Shown: in pieces, positions 24,345-37,625 of the stretch
Position numbering within the stretch: the first letter of the stretch is position 1
How the letters are laid out: every line of letters starts with the position of its first letter
Assembly (NCBI RefSeq): GCF_020085105.1
Contig: NC_058042.1
Coordinates: 22,713,501-22,777,500, forward strand
Direction of reading: 5' to 3'
Origin: Siniperca chuatsi
Taxonomy: Eukaryota; Chordata; Actinopteri; Centrarchiformes; Sinipercidae
Length of the DNA stretch: 64,000 nucleotides
Position numbers and translations under genes: made by a program
Notes under the pieces: generated by a model
What the model saw: only the letters and a program-made list of their open reading frames with translations
The model's database searches: none
Told to the model about the DNA's origin: nothing

Positions 24345-26823
24345 ATGTCTGTTGAGCTCTACTCTCCGAGTGGACCAGGTGGGACTAATGCAAGTCTTCA
24401 AGGCACCACAGTGGGGGGCAGCAAACCTTTACATCGCTTCATTAGGGCGCAACCCAAGATTACTGGCGTGAGACATGCAAACACACACACGCACACACAT
24501 GTTCAAATGTCTATTTATCAAATACTTATTGCTTATCATAATCAGCATAACGTATCACAGTATTTTCCAAGATCAGAAATTTGAGACCCACTTTGAGTCA
24601 CAACTTATGCTTCTATTGTTACACAAAATAAAAATAAAAAAGAGTTGAAGAGGTCATGCATGAAGTTGTGTTTGATTTTCTCTTAGATCATTGTGCTGGT
24701 CTTGGGCTCATCTTTATGCATTGTTTCCATCTCGATCACGCCAAGCTCTTTTCAACACATACGGAAAGTCATGCTGGGAGCACTGGTTGGTAGCATGACA
24801 AGAGAATTATTCATCAGTGGAGCATAGTGGTTTATGATTCAGAATTGTACAATTCAAAACAGCCAAAACCAAGAAACCACCGATAATCAAAATTTGTACA
24901 TTTGATTTAGGGCTGATATTCATTTGAACTCACTTCAGCAGCTAAGCACCAACAATAGGCTGTGTTTCTCCTGCCCTGTTTATTAACTGTGATCTATTCC
25001 AAAATTCCAAAATATTTAAGCGATACATAATAAACATGTTTTTTTCCTCCTCTCATAGTTCATCATATGTGGGATGATGTATATTCTGACAGAGCACCAC
25101 CCGACCAAGAAAACAGTAAGCTCTATTGTAATATTTTAAGCAATATTGGCAAGTTTTCCATGAAATATCTATTTAGAGGACCAAGACCCCCTTCAGACAT
25201 GTTTAAGACATATAAAATACAAATAATGCGTGGAATAATAATTTGTGTCTGATATGGTTTTTCCACTAAAAGTTAAATTACATAGCTAAAACGTTCTTCA
25301 TTACAATTATACAATTAATTACAATCTACTAGGATTTATTTAGGTGTTAATCACTCCCTCTTTTTATTGACCAATTAAACATTGAAATAACTGATTTATG
25401 GCCATTTGCAGGGTTGTCCATATATGAACTATTACCAACATTTGTAAGTTTCATCTCTCTTTATCTCTCTCTGTTGCTGTCTGTCTGTCATGTAGGTAAC
25501 CATATCGTTGGCTCTGAGTATTGTGACCATACTTGGGTCATTTTGGACCGTCTTGTACACCCTGCCCTACTTAGCACACTTCCACTACAGAGACTATTCA
25601 GACTTTTTAGAATACAATGTCACAGATACTGAGGAAGTATGGTCATCATATCATGAGGTGATTATTATTTTTATTATTTGTTGTTGTTTTTGTTGTTGGT
25701 GGTGTCCATTATAATATTGATCATGAAGAAAAAATATTGATCACTAATGCAAGTTTATTTGTTGAATTAAGGCTTCATTATTGATATTGAACACTGACAA
25801 ACATTAACCAATACTTTATAAATGTTTGATTTATTGTTGGGTCATAGCACTTATCCAAAATGCAAAAAAAGCAAACTGGTATTTAAAAAGCATACATCTA
25901 CAGCACTGACCACCAGTTCAACTTGCTGTTCCCCCGATAAGCATATTTACTATTGCTTTAATTATAAACATACTCTAATTGGCACCCAGAGACCCACAGT
26001 GTTCAATATTCATTGAATAAATAAGACATTACAAAATAAAAAATAATGTGAATTTCCCAATGACTGTATTATTTTTTATATTTTGTAATACCAATTTTGA
26101 TCACACAGTCTTAGGTGGAGGCAGTTATGTGATTGGCTGTTGCTTTAACAGCCAATCATGTAACTGGCTCTGCCCTATTTGTCTTGACTGACAGACAAAG
26201 ACTTTGTGATGAAAAGTGGTGTAAAATGCTCTATTGGGGAAAATAGCATTGTGAAATAAAAACAGACATTTTTTAATAAAAACTGCTGGAATTAAATAAA
26301 AAATGAACTGAAATAAAGAAGCAAAAAAGGAGCTTTGGGCCTCCATGCATTACAGCCAAAAAATTCTAATCATCCAAAGGTGTAACATATTTCAGTTTGG
26401 TCCACGGCTGATAGTATGTGTACACACATTTCATGGAAATCAGTTTTATGTGGTTGTCGTGTGTTTGTCCAGGCCATGGAAATGACTGTGGAAATGATCT
26501 TCTGGGTCTACGCTTTTGTTGGTGCAATTATTTTCATTGTAATGTCAGTTCTTGCCGGGGCTGCCCTGCGTTCCACAAAGAGCCAGGTAAAAAGACACTT
26601 CCACACACATTACAGACTGTGCTGAGAGCTGCGCTTGTCCCACTTGCCAAGAGAATGTCTGAAAATATTTGCTAAGCTTAGACAAAGTTGCAAAATGGCT
26701 ACGGACCAGTTAAGTCAACCATTAGAGTGCTCTTCCTTCTCCTCTCTTTAGGCCATTCTAGAGATGACTGCTATGCCGACTGAACCACAGCAGCTGAATA
26801 ACGAGCACAAGAGGAACGTCTGA
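24345..26823 (+). CDS. MS4A-like four-pass membrane protein (6 coding exons, 208 aa)
   Basis: Coding exons: 24345-24467, 24687-24785, 25059-25115, 25496-25657, 26473-26586, 26752-26823. All introns are phase 0 and the total is 627 nt. The product starts MSVELYSPSGPGG and has a short cytosolic N-terminus. Four hydrophobic segments follow: IIVLVLGSSLCIVSISI; LGALFIICGMMYIL; a third starting VTISLALSIVTILGS; and a fourth, MIFWVYAFVGAIIFIVMSV. An extracellular loop between the third and fourth segments has one N-glycosylation site (NVT). The tail is short and polar. Size, topology and exon-per-segment layout fit the MS4A (CD20/FcERI-beta) family, whose members act as chemosensory receptors, Ca2+-flux modulators or immune-receptor partners. 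The exact member is not identifiable. The donor after the second exon (GTTGGT) is weak. The ATG was chosen as the first in frame with the TM segments. Confidence 0.8.
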
Positions 26824-29761
26824 AGTGCATACATTGAGCAGAGAGAAGAAACATGACACGCACTAAGACAGCAAATTATTTCTCTGTGGGCACAACAGGA
26901 TTCAATATTAACCACTTCTGACTAGCATGTTGTGGTCATTGTATACAATGCAATACAAATATGTATGTGTGATACGCATTGCCTTGTGTTTCTGTGAGCT
27001 ATAACTATGTGAGCTCTACATTTCCCTGCTACTTACCCTGCAGTCTGGCATTGGATGACCTGTCTCCACATTATGTTTGCACTACTACACCACGGGTCCA
27101 AACTTGTGTGAGCTATTTTAATTTAAAAAACAATCAAATTAGTCTAGGGCAGGCTTAAACTGAGATAAGCTTGTTGGTGCTCTGGTTAGAGTAAATAGGT
27201 ACCACTTTTTGATAAGTCTTTATAAGCTATAACCAATTACTTTATTAATGGTCTATAGATTTTACTAATTTACTAATGCTTGATAGATCAGTAATCTGCC
27301 ATTAATAAGAAAAACTTTTGGGTTGTTCACCTCCATCCAGGATGACATTATTTGCTTAGCTTGGTTCCAGACCTCTGAATCACTGTACACATATCCAATT
27401 TTCTTCAGCAATATACAATAGCAGATATTTAAAAAATGGCGATTTTGTCTGATCAGGCTACTGTTTGACCACTTACTTTTTGAAAAGGTTTGTCAGAACA
27501 TCTGGACCAGAATTCAACTATGAACAACTTATTAACATACCTAATATTTGTTAACTATTAACCATTAATGACCTATTAACTTTCATAATTCCAGAAGAGT
27601 TACAAACAAGTGAGAAAACTTGATTCTTTATTATTGCTTACTCCAGAACTGCATTATTACCAAATGGAAACACAGCCATGTTAACTCTGAAACATTTTAT
27701 GAGTAGAGAAGGAGTGTTTTTTTATTACAACAGAGTGGGAACATCTGAACATGAAAATGTAATGTCAACAATTCCAACCATAAACATCTCACCTCTGGTA
27801 AACTGTTCTCTATGCTTTAACTATCTGAAGTGTTGAACACAGAATGATGTGATCCTTTTCCACCTTCCTGTCCCTTCCTGAAGACGTTTGGCATAAACAA
27901 GGCAGAACATGCACAGAACTTCATGGCTGCCCTTGATACTTTTTTTTAACCATGTCAGATCATGTTTCAGCACCATTAAGTACAAACACTATGACACCCA
28001 ACGTGAGATATATCACTAATAAATGTATCTGTAAACAAAGAAAACAGGGAGTGCAATGTTATTTAAATCATGACATGTCTGTACCGTTCCTGTGCAACTG
28101 TCATCATAAGTTGGCAAAAAGCATTTTTGGATCAATTTACCAAAACAAATGGAAAACAGGCTAAAACTTACAATATGTCTGTCTTAAAAGTATGTACAAC
28201 AGGGTCAGGAATAGGAATAGTTCTAGGTACTGATTTTTTCTTATTCAACAATGTCATAACATCAGAAAATATTTCACACTGAGTACAGAATAACAACACA
28301 AATCAAAAATACATGCAAACATATATGAAGTTCATTATGTTTCAGCGTGTTCAAATTGTGTTTGTAAAAAGTGTAGCTAGCTTTTTTGTAATACCAAACA
28401 TATTCAAATTATATTATTTAAAAGTGTTGTTGTGAAAATCTGAAAACTGGAAAAAAAACTAAAATTGTCCATCACATATACACATTGTGAATAAGACATA
28501 CAACACGACATATCTACATGAAGACAAGCTCAGTTTCACTATCAATGTTACAAAATGAGCAGCTGTAATTGATCTCTCATTTAAATCTATTCTAGATTAC
28601 ACAACATATAGCCTTCCATGAACAAAGAGAAATGACATGCATAAATACAGGAATAGACATTCTGTTAAATAATTTGATTATTACAACAGTTTATAAAAAC
28701 AAAGTCTTTGACATCCTACACATAGTCTAAACAGGGAACATGATTCACATTAATGTGACAGGCAACTGTTTTACAAAACCTTTTTAACTGTTACTGCAGC
28801 TTTAGACTATCTGCCAAAGAAAACCTCATGATTAACTACAATGTTGTGCCTGCTGAATACACGCACTCTGGAGCAATGAATGGAATGGAGTCAAAATGTC
28901 AATCTGACAAAGATTTAGCTACCAGTAGTGAGAAAACAAGCTGTGAACACAACACTCACATATCATCACCTTGTATGTTGTATGTGGCTAACTTGTTAGC
29001 AAACATTTGCCTATTTACACATCCAGCAGATAACGAGCAACCTGCAATAACATGTTTTTATTGTAAATTTGTAAACAGACAATTGCTTACTTATACATCT
29101 AGCAGTTACAGAGAAGCATTATCATTCATGTGGTGTCATGTTTCTGAAAACCTGGTAATAGTAAGTGCAATGTTCACTCTCTTTAAGCTCTGTTTCTGGT
29201 CTCTACCAACTCCTGGGAAATCCTCTTCAGCTGCTAAATGCTCCACTATGTTCACCAGCTAGTTGCTAACTGTGGCTGTCTGCTGTTTGGTGCTGAGCAG
29301 GTAGTGTACACTGGGTCTTTAGAGCTTTTTCTCTGAAAACAGCTGCCTTCTGCGGCCTGAAACAGCCCTATTAGAGCGATGAACCAAAACAGTTGTGGGC
29401 CAGACAGCTAAACAATGAGCTGAAATGCTCTATAAATCGCCATAAACGTCAAACTAGATTATAGGTGCTTTAAATGATTTTTTTATTTATTTTTTCTACT
29501 TCTTTCCCCTTTTTCCTTATTTGGAATGGCCAATTTTCACTGGAGCACTGCAGCGTTATCAGGGTTAACTAACATTGTTGGCCTCTGGAGGAAATGAATG
29601 TCAGAACTTCATCTCAAAAATGCCCTTATTCCATATATTTGCAAAATATGGAAGAAATTTTCATAATCCTGAGCTATTGAAAACAAACCAATACATTAGA
29701 ATAATACTTACCTTCAATGACAGGACAATATATTTCACATTTGTGGCCTCTTCTCATTGTC
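26824..29761. other. Convergent 3' intergenic region
   Basis: The MS4A-like gene and the BTB zinc-finger gene converge here, so both 3'UTRs must lie in it. It is AT-rich and free of recognisable exons. The open frame at 28828-29262 shows no family signature and no exon structure. Confidence 0.5.
29482..29487 (-). terminator. Candidate polyadenylation signal of the BTB zinc-finger gene
   Basis: TTTATT on the + strand reads AATAAA on the minus strand, about 275 bases past the stop codon at 29762. Confidence 0.4.
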
Positions 29762-32700
29762 TCAAATTGATGAAGGGGGCTTTTGAAAGTCACTCCCAAG
29801 AACACAGCGCTGGTGAACACGCATGTGCTCTGTGACACGGTACTGGCGTGAAAAGGTCATAGGGCAGCGGGGGCAGGGGAAGGGCCGTACGCCAAGGTGG
29901 CTCCGCGTGTGTCTATTCAGAGAGCCTCGCTGGCTGAAGGAACGGTCGCACAGAGAGCACTGGAAAGGGTGGTGAACAGGAGTTGACAGATGGGCTGATA
30001 TATTTTTTGGCAAGCTGGCTGAAAGGGTAGAAGGTATGCAGACAGACAAGGTAGATGACACGGAGGCCTGTACAGAGTCTGGCACACTAGTAGGTGAACA
30101 GACTGTCAAGGTAGTGGTCTGGTTCTCACCCTCCACAACCCCAGATTTATGTATAGCCTCAGCTCCTGGCCTGCTTTGCTCTTTACCAACAGATTCTCTT
30201 TCTTCAACATTTGTTTCTGCAAACCAAGATTTAGATTGAGCCTCATCAAAACTCTCAGCCCCACGTTTTATCCTAGCTGTAAATTTTCTCCTGTTAACCC
30301 CTGCTACAGATGTTGTTTCATTCCATTGCCCCCACCCATTCCCAAATGTGTCCTCGTGGCCGAATGCAATCCACTTCTTTCCTTGGTCAGATCTGTGTTT
30401 GTAGGACACTAGCAACTCATCAGGTTTGGTGCTAATATCCAGCAGTAGAACCTGGTCTGTAGTCCCTGTAGCAAAGTGCTGCCTCAGAGGACTTTGGCCT
30501 GGACTGGCAAAGATACCAATCTCCTCCTCATCACTAGACTGGTCTGAATGATCAAGGAGGCTAGGGTGGAAGTGTTTGTGCTCAGAGTCTCCATGTGATA
30601 AGTGTGTGTCCTCCTGGGGTAGGCAGTGATAATTAAGATGTCCACGGTATGACTGCCCCACAACACTATACATAGGCTCAGACATGTTGTTCTCCACAGG
30701 CACTGTAAAAGTTAAGTGTGGCTCTGTGATCTCAGTGCCTGAGGTCTTTTCAAGTTCCAGAGTTGTGCGGCGTTCAAAAGCAGAGAGGCCGCCAGTGACA
30801 TTATACAAACATGATTCTGGTGTGCTGGGGACAGACAGACAAACATCAACACTGCCTCGTTTGTCTGTCATAGCTGTGTTTTTGTTGTCTGAATCATGTT
30901 CGTGCTGGCTAGAGGTAGCATCTTTTGTGCTTGTCTCGGCTCTGTGCAAGTTTGGGTACCAATCAGTCTTAGGTGGATAGCGATTACAGTGGCTGTCCTG
31001 TCTATCCATTTCAGCTGGACGCCTGCTTGAGTAACTGTGTTCCTCTTTCGATTCTCCCTCTCGACACAAATCTTCACAGTGAGAGACACTTCCTGTGCCA
31101 GAGTCCTGTACAAGAAGTGAAACTACAGCTCCCAGATCTTGCGACTGCTCCTCTGCTGCATTTGCCATCCAGACATTGTGGCAATCAGAGCAATCCAGTC
31201 GCTGATGTTTGGAGGGTAAATCATCACAACTGAGATCAGTTTTATACTTTAATCCTCTGGTGAAACTGCTGCAATCCTTATTATGTGGCACTGAATCATC
31301 CCTAAAATGTTTTGTGTGATTCTTATTCTGATGTGAATCACAATGAGCATAGCAATCATTATTACCTGTAATGTGGGATAAACCATTGCCCATATGTTCA
31401 TCATGATCTGTATTGCTGCTGTGGTAATCCTGTTTTAGGATGTCAGATTGATCTGCATTGGATTTGTAACATAAATCCTGTATTGCACATTGATATGAAC
31501 TATCCTTGTAATCCCAGCTATGTGTTCCAATATGACCTTTATTGTTTCTGTAATCCTGAATCTGTGCCCCATAATGATTTTTGTGTTTAGTGGTAATACC
31601 TTCAACAATGTCATTGTCTGATCGTGAGTCAGGGGCCATACTGGAGCTGACTGAGGCCTGGGATACTGGGTAGTAAGGAGGCATTGTAGACACTCCTGCC
31701 AGCTGGAGCATATCTGCTCTACTGCTATAACGGATGACAGGCACTGCCTCACAGCATGGCTGTGGTGATGAGGAAGAGGATGAGGAGGAGCACTGTGAGG
31801 GAGAAACATTGTCCTTAATGTGGGAGGTCGAGAGACGAAGAAGGGGAGAGTGATGCATCTGAGTCTTGTCTTCCTCTTTTCTGTTAGCTTGCTTCTCCTC
31901 TGATTTACTTTTCAGTGTTAAACACAGTCGCTGCGTCTTCTCCGCTCTGTTCGTTTCTTCCTCTTGCACCTCAGCAGTGCACAGTAAATACAAGCTACTC
32001 CTGTCCTCAACGGTCCTCACTACCTCCTCCTCTGTCCTCTTCAGGCCAGTCCTCTCCTGCCAAGTCTCTGGTTTTACAGTGCCAGCTGAATGAAACTGAT
32101 CCATTTGCACCTCTTTGTCCACTCTAGACATCCCATCCACTCCAGCGGTGCAAGGGATATTTTGAATGAAGTCTTGAGGTGTCAGATACATTACTTGCTT
32201 GCAGTGACCTGTATTTACACTACATTCAGTGCTTTCACACATACCACAACAGGAACTTACATTGCTTAAAGTGCTTGCATCTTTTCTACTATAATGGTTT
32301 GCACCATTATTACTGCTACTTCTAAATGTATCTATTTTTACATCTTTCATACAGGAATCTACATTGGCTGAATGCATCTGAGTTTCATCATGTGTGTCCA
32401 CATTGACTGAATCTTGATGATCCTCTCTCTCTGGTGAATTTACACTGCCAGTGTGTGATAATGGCAGATGCTTACATAAGGTGTTCATGGTTTTACTATA
32501 AGTGTTGTTAATGTCTTTATATGGCTGATTCTCAGCCCCAGTGGAAACATTTGTATTATCTGCAGCATTCACCTCAGTCTGTTGCCAAGCCCTCAGAGCC
32601 TCCTGCAGTTCGTCCATCTGCAGGTAGGAGGCAGCAGTGAGCAGATTGTAATACTGTTGCTGACTACGGGTGTACGGCAAAACCCCTGTGTAAATGTAGT

Positions 32701-33637
32701 TCAAAAGAAGTGCCAGTACTGAGTCAGACAGACATGGAGCCTGCAGTTCTACCAGGGCACCAGTAGAGGACAAGATAGATGCCAAAACTGGACTTGAAGC
32801 TGCCAAGACACACCTGGGGGAAAGAGAGCAACTAGATGTGATGTAGCATAAAATCATGAACATCATATAAGACATACAACTACCAATATATATTTTATAT
32901 ATATATTTTGCCAATATGTACTTATATGCCAATATGTGTGTTTGTTTGCAACTGATAAAACCACTTTATGTTGCTCACCTGTGCGCAGGGTAGAGTTGGC
33001 CTGGGCTCTGTCCCTGTCTGACCACACAGTCACAGAACTGAGCTCGTTCTCTTTGGAGGTTCAGACTTGTCAGCAGTGATGCTGCGTGGCTACTAGCTGC
33101 CTGGACACAGGGTGTCACCTGGAGAGTACAGAGCTCGGTCAATAGCAGGTATTGCTGCTTAGATGAAGATGATGAAAGACACTGAAAAAGAACTCCATTC
33201 TAATACTATGTGTTTTCTGTGTTAACTTAAATTGTTTTTTACAGACTTAAGTTAAGTCTCTGTCTTTAAATGCACCATGGGTTGTCACTCAAAGCTTAAA
33301 CAGGTGTTTAGACTTTGCAAAGCAATGTATGCTACTACTGATTAAAACCGTATGTCATTATTTCTGCCAAAAGACCATAACTGGCCTACTCCTTCTTTGT
33401 TACATCTAGGAGTGTACAGGCACAAGTCTTCTCTTTTATGCAACAGTTCAAATCATATAGAAACATTAATTTACAAGGTTTGCCAGTTTTCTATAACTAG
33501 TTTAAGAACAAAGTTTAAGCAAAGTGTTACTTGATTATCTTAACTTTGTGAAAGTAAATTCATAGTACAGTCATTACAGTAGTACAGACTGCTTGAACAT
33601 GTACATCAGGTAGAAACAAATATTCTCTTACCTCCAT
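29762..33637 (-). CDS. BTB/POZ domain protein with two C2H2 zinc fingers (3 coding exons, 1,065 aa)
   Basis: BTB zinc-finger proteins are nuclear transcription factors, mostly repressors; the BTB domain dimerises and binds corepressors, and the fingers bind DNA. Coding exons on the minus strand: 33637-33632 (only Met-Glu), 33118-32979 and 32813-29762; phases agree and the total is 3,198 nt. The BTB domain covers about residues 14-125: FCDCVV, LYPAHRCVLAASSP across an intron, LNYIYTGVLPY, LLTAASYLQM. A long low-complexity, Ser/Asp/His-rich middle (about 130-990) has no recognised domain. Two adjacent C2H2 fingers end the protein: FQCSLCDRSF..HTRSH (999-1021) and FPCPRCPMTF..HMRVH (1027-1049), joined by LGVRP rather than the classic TGEKP linker. 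Nearly all of it is in one 3 kb exon. Two C-terminal fingers recall ZBTB3-like proteins, but the BTB sequence does not clearly match that member, so no symbol is given. Confidence 0.88.
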
Positions 33638-34990
33638 GTTATACTGGGAGAGGAGCAACAAACCCCCACTATCCTATGGTGTGCATGAAGCTTCCAATGT
33701 GCACTGTCCTACCAGGTCTTGCTTGCAGTTGAATGGAGAAAAGAACCTCCATGGAGACTATATAGTCCCAGTCTACTATCTACGCACAGTCTCGTTCGGA
33801 AAGCAATCACACCCTTTTCATATTGGGAGCGTGCCGTGACGCGGAAGGACAGGTGCTTATAAGGGGCACTGGCGTCTAACATCAGAATTTCCATGGCCCG
33901 TTATGGAGGGGGACTGAGACCATCCCACAGAGGACTACAGAACCATTGCAAATAGAGCCAATATTTCTAATCACATCACAAAAAGATGGTATCAGGGAAG
34001 TAATATTTTGAAATACACAAATATGGAGTAAATACTAAGTTGTCATTATGAAAAAAAATAGTTAGAATAATGACTTAATTATCTTAGGAAGCTTCCTTTC
34101 TTGTCTTTCTCCTGCAGGAGGTCAGAGGTCACAGTCAGTTACAAAATAGTCTGTAGTGTGCAGTGAGCTTGAGCCTGAACCCACAGTTGACAAACAGCAT
34201 GTTAGCAAAGCATTAATTGTCTTTATTTGTCAAATTTGAGGCTCCACTAGTCTAGTTAGTTACACACAATCCATCATAGATGCACTGAAGAAGAAATGTG
34301 TGATGAACTGTGGCTAAGCATTTCTATTTGCTATAATTCTACAAAGGGAAGCTTCTCCAGTGTTAGGACTATGAGACGGCCCCCCGGCTGACGCTTTGTT
34401 GACAACTCCATACTAAGCCATTTCTCCACCCTTCCACACCATGTGCTTGTCACGCCTCGTGCTTGTCACGCCGCTTAATCTCTACAGCACTAACAGCCAC
34501 ACTGCTAGCTGTCCACAGGGCAGTAGTACATTTTCCCTGGAAACTGTGCAATGGAAATACTACTGCAACACACACCATCATCATCATAAAATGAGTCTTG
34601 TGGCACAAACTACAATAATCAGGTCAATAACAGCTTATTACACAACTAATTTTGGTGCTAAATAAAAAATATGTTTAAAATATGTATACCATTTACTATG
34701 CAAAATACATATATCATTTTTGCGATGTATTGATATCCATTCATAAGCACTGACAGAACAGATTGAAAAAGAGTCGTTTGTTTACTGTAAAATGAATTAG
34801 TTTAACAGACTCAACCAAATTCAGTTGTAATGTTTTAAACAAATAGAAGACCGGTATTTTACCATATACTGTCCATGGTTGTAGCTGACCCATGTTATAG
34901 TGGTATCACTTTTATATGTACTATAGTGCTTTCAGTATTTGAGTGTGTCGTGTGTGCAGAATGAAATATAAGTAAAAACTTAACAAAATA
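33638..34990. other. Upstream region of the BTB zinc-finger gene
   Basis: No exon is recognisable. The promoter of the minus-strand BTB gene should lie just above 33640. Scattered short repeats only. Confidence 0.4.
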
Positions 34991-34998
34991 ACATAAAA

Positions 34999-35146
34999 TT
35001 GGGCATCCCGGTAGCCTAATGTTTAAGGTGCATTCCACATTTGGTTCGATTTCAGCCAAGGGATGTATGTTATAAGCCATACCCCTCTGTCTCTCCTAAT
35101 GTTTCCTGTCACTCTTTACACTATGACTGTCAAATAAAGGCAAAAA
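34999..35146 (+). repeat. tRNA-derived SINE
   Basis: It begins GGGCATCCCGGTAGCCTAAT with an A-box-like 'tagcctaatg' and a B-box-like GGTTCGATTTC, as in a tRNA-derived RNA polymerase III promoter. It ends in 'tcaaataaaggcaaaaaaa'. Related copies occur near 38203 and 63325. Confidence 0.75.
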
Positions 35147-35647
35147 AATAACAATATTTGGGGTGAAAAAAAACTCAAATTAAAAAAAAATAAATCTAAA
35201 TGCACCACCCTATATAAAATAATAATAATAAAAGAATAGCTATAACTTAAGCAGTAATCACACACACAAACACAAACACAAAATACAACACACATGCTTA
35301 ACAAATAGTGGCTTGAAGTGTTTCCATTCACTGGGTGCTTTGTGACGTAGCTCACGTACTGTACTAGTTGCGAGAGAGGGTCTCCCTTGGAGCACACACA
35401 CACACACACACACAGCTGCAACTTTTGGAAACGTATCACGTTCTGGTACAGTATTTATAAGACATCTAAAGGCAAAAGGCCAATTTACCAATGGAAAAAA
35501 ATCCTCATTTAAAACTCTTATATTTTTAGTACAGTCAAACAACATTTTAGTACTAACATGGTTACTGCATCAGTTAAAAGTTTAAAAGGTAGTTCAAAGA
35601 GATAGTTAAAAACACACCGAAGTTATCAAAAATATGTGTTGTGTATA

Positions 35648-35654
<7 letters not shown>

Positions 35655-35708
<54 letters not shown>

Positions 35709-35710
35709 AA
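35655..35710. repeat. (AT)n microsatellite with poly-T
   Basis: About 38 bases of alternating TA are followed by a run of about 18 T. This is prone to slippage and unreliable in length. Confidence 0.95.
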
Positions 35711-35739
35711 TTGGCTAATGCGACGATCTGCCTCATAAT

Positions 35740-36711
35740 TAGGGCTGGGACAATTCATGACGTAATTGATTACGGAAATACATCGATTTGCATATCGTGC
35801 GTCGATGCTTCGCAGTGAAGTATGGCTGCCCAGTCAAAGCGTGGATTCCACCGGAGGACAAGCTGCAGCATTAAAACCTTGCCCACAATCTCCCGTCGCT
35901 CTCCCCTCCTGTGCGGTCTACTGACAGTCGCACATGCTCTGCAGAAAAACACACAGAAAGAGTCTCATGTTTATGTAGACCTACTTATGTCGTTGTTTTG
36001 TAAAAGCTTGTAAGTGCAGCTGTTGCTGCCAATGTCATTCCATAGGCGATGTCATTAACAACAAGCCTCCTCCACAAGGCTCACTTGCTGCAGTGAAAAC
36101 GGAATCGCGGGTGAAAAAATCCAAAACGGGAGTTGTGTTTTTTTGGGCGACTTTATAAAACAGTGCTGATGAAGAAAGTCAACAGTGCAGACACATACGG
36201 GGAGAGAGAAACGGGGGGCAAGCCGCCAAGTGTGTGTAGAGACCAGAAGTGTAGGTGTGTGTGGAGAAAAGAGAACTGAAGGGAAAAGCAAGGAGAGCAG
36301 ATTAAAGTAGTTTGTGAGTAAACACTAAAATAAGGTGGTGAATTAAGTAGAATTAAAATGGTAACATAAGAAATAACCTACTAGAAAGAGAGTAATATAT
36401 TCATTTATTCTTTCAAATATTATATTTTCAATAGACAAATATATTTTTGTTGCAGAATAATGCCCTGCAGTACACACTTTGTTTCTTGTTACATTTGTTT
36501 CTTTTTAAGAGAAAATTATTGAATAAAATATTGAAATATTAATGGCACAAGTTTTTGATATTTATTTTGAGTAAATTGATTGTTATATTAATCAAGTAAT
36601 AAAAAAGTATCTTTAGAATAATCGATAAATTAGTCTTTGGATTAATTGACTAATCAAAGAAATAATTGTTAGATTAATAGATTTTAAAAATTATTGTTAG
36701 GTGCAGCCCTA
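35740..36711. mobile_element. hAT-type non-autonomous DNA transposon, 972 bp
   Basis: Termini TAGGGCTG (35740) and CAGCCCTA (ending 36711) are perfect inverted repeats of the hAT type. Subterminal sequence is rich in 'attaat/taatcga' motifs. The adjacent octamers CTCATAAT and CTTGTAAT match at six of eight bases, as an aged 8-bp target duplication would. No transposase coding sequence is readable. Confidence 0.75.
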
Positions 36712-36744
36712 CTTGTAATAAAAAAAAAAAAAGTATTTAAAAAA

Positions 36745-37625
36745 AAAAGTATTTCTTGAGCACCACCATCAGGCCACACTTTACATTCAAATATTATAAA
36801 ATCCCAATGGGCTGGCACTTTGTATTTCAAAGAGCATGAGCTGACATTGGTGGTTATATTTACTATTTTTATTATTGAAGCAACTGAAGCCAAAATTCAC
36901 TGGCACACACACACCAAATATCAAAACGACTGCATGTCAAAGTCTGAAGTTGTTGAGTGCTCCCATAAATAACGCTCTGTACTACTGGACCTTCCAGCAC
37001 AAGGTACAGGGTCTTCCATTTTACACAAACACACATACATAAGGTTGATTCAACATGATGTCTCTGCCAGCAAAAGCACTGCAAGAACACAACAAATAGA
37101 CTCTACAGCCATGCTCTGTGAGGCTGTAATTATCATTGTAAAGAAAGTCAAACTCTTAGAAATGTAAAACCAAAGTACTGGACAAATTGAAATTTTGCCC
37201 TACTAATGATGCTAGATAAGAAGTAAGGGGACCACTGAAGAGAGCACAATTAATTCTTAAGGGAACTTGGACGTCTGTACGAAATTTCACGAAGTTCACA
37301 AAGACCATGAATGTCTACACCAAATTGTCATCCAAGTAAATCCTCAAAGTCATTAAGATTCATCCTATGGACACCATGCATGTCTTCACCAAAATGTGTG
37401 CCGATCTATCATGTAGATCAGGTATTTCACCGGATAAGTCATCATTTTGGCCTGCTGGGGGCGCTAGATGAAAAATCAGGAGATCACCAAAGTCATTAGG
37501 ATACATCCTCTGGGGACCGTGAATCCGACAGTTGTTGAGATATTTCAGTCTGGACCAACCAAGCGACTGACAAACAGACCAACTTTGCCATCCCTAGAGG
37601 AACGTTGCTGTAGGAGTACGGCTAA
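36745..37625 (-). repeat. Family 1 MITE copies in reverse orientation
   Basis: From about 37200 to 37625 the reverse complement carries the family-1 core ('gttgttgagatatttcagtctggacca' on the + strand, near 37530). Repeated phrases of the form 'aaagtcattaggatacatcctctgg' occur around 37340 and 37490, suggesting an internal duplication. Weaker similarity extends left towards 36745. Confidence 0.5.

Noticed and set aside
28828-29262. 144-codon open frame as a gene
   Set aside because: No domain, no splice context, and it lies in the convergent 3' region of two genes.
29762-32932. Single-exon reading of the BTB zinc-finger gene with an N-terminus starting in MAYKYILAKYIYK
   Set aside because: Those first ~40 residues are intron read-through. 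A splice at 32813/32979 restores the missing half of the BTB domain (FCDCVV..LYPAHR).
34999-35146. tRNA gene
   Set aside because: A- and B-box-like sequences are present, but it lacks a full cloverleaf, continues into a non-tRNA body with an A-rich tail, and has diverged relatives elsewhere: it is a SINE.
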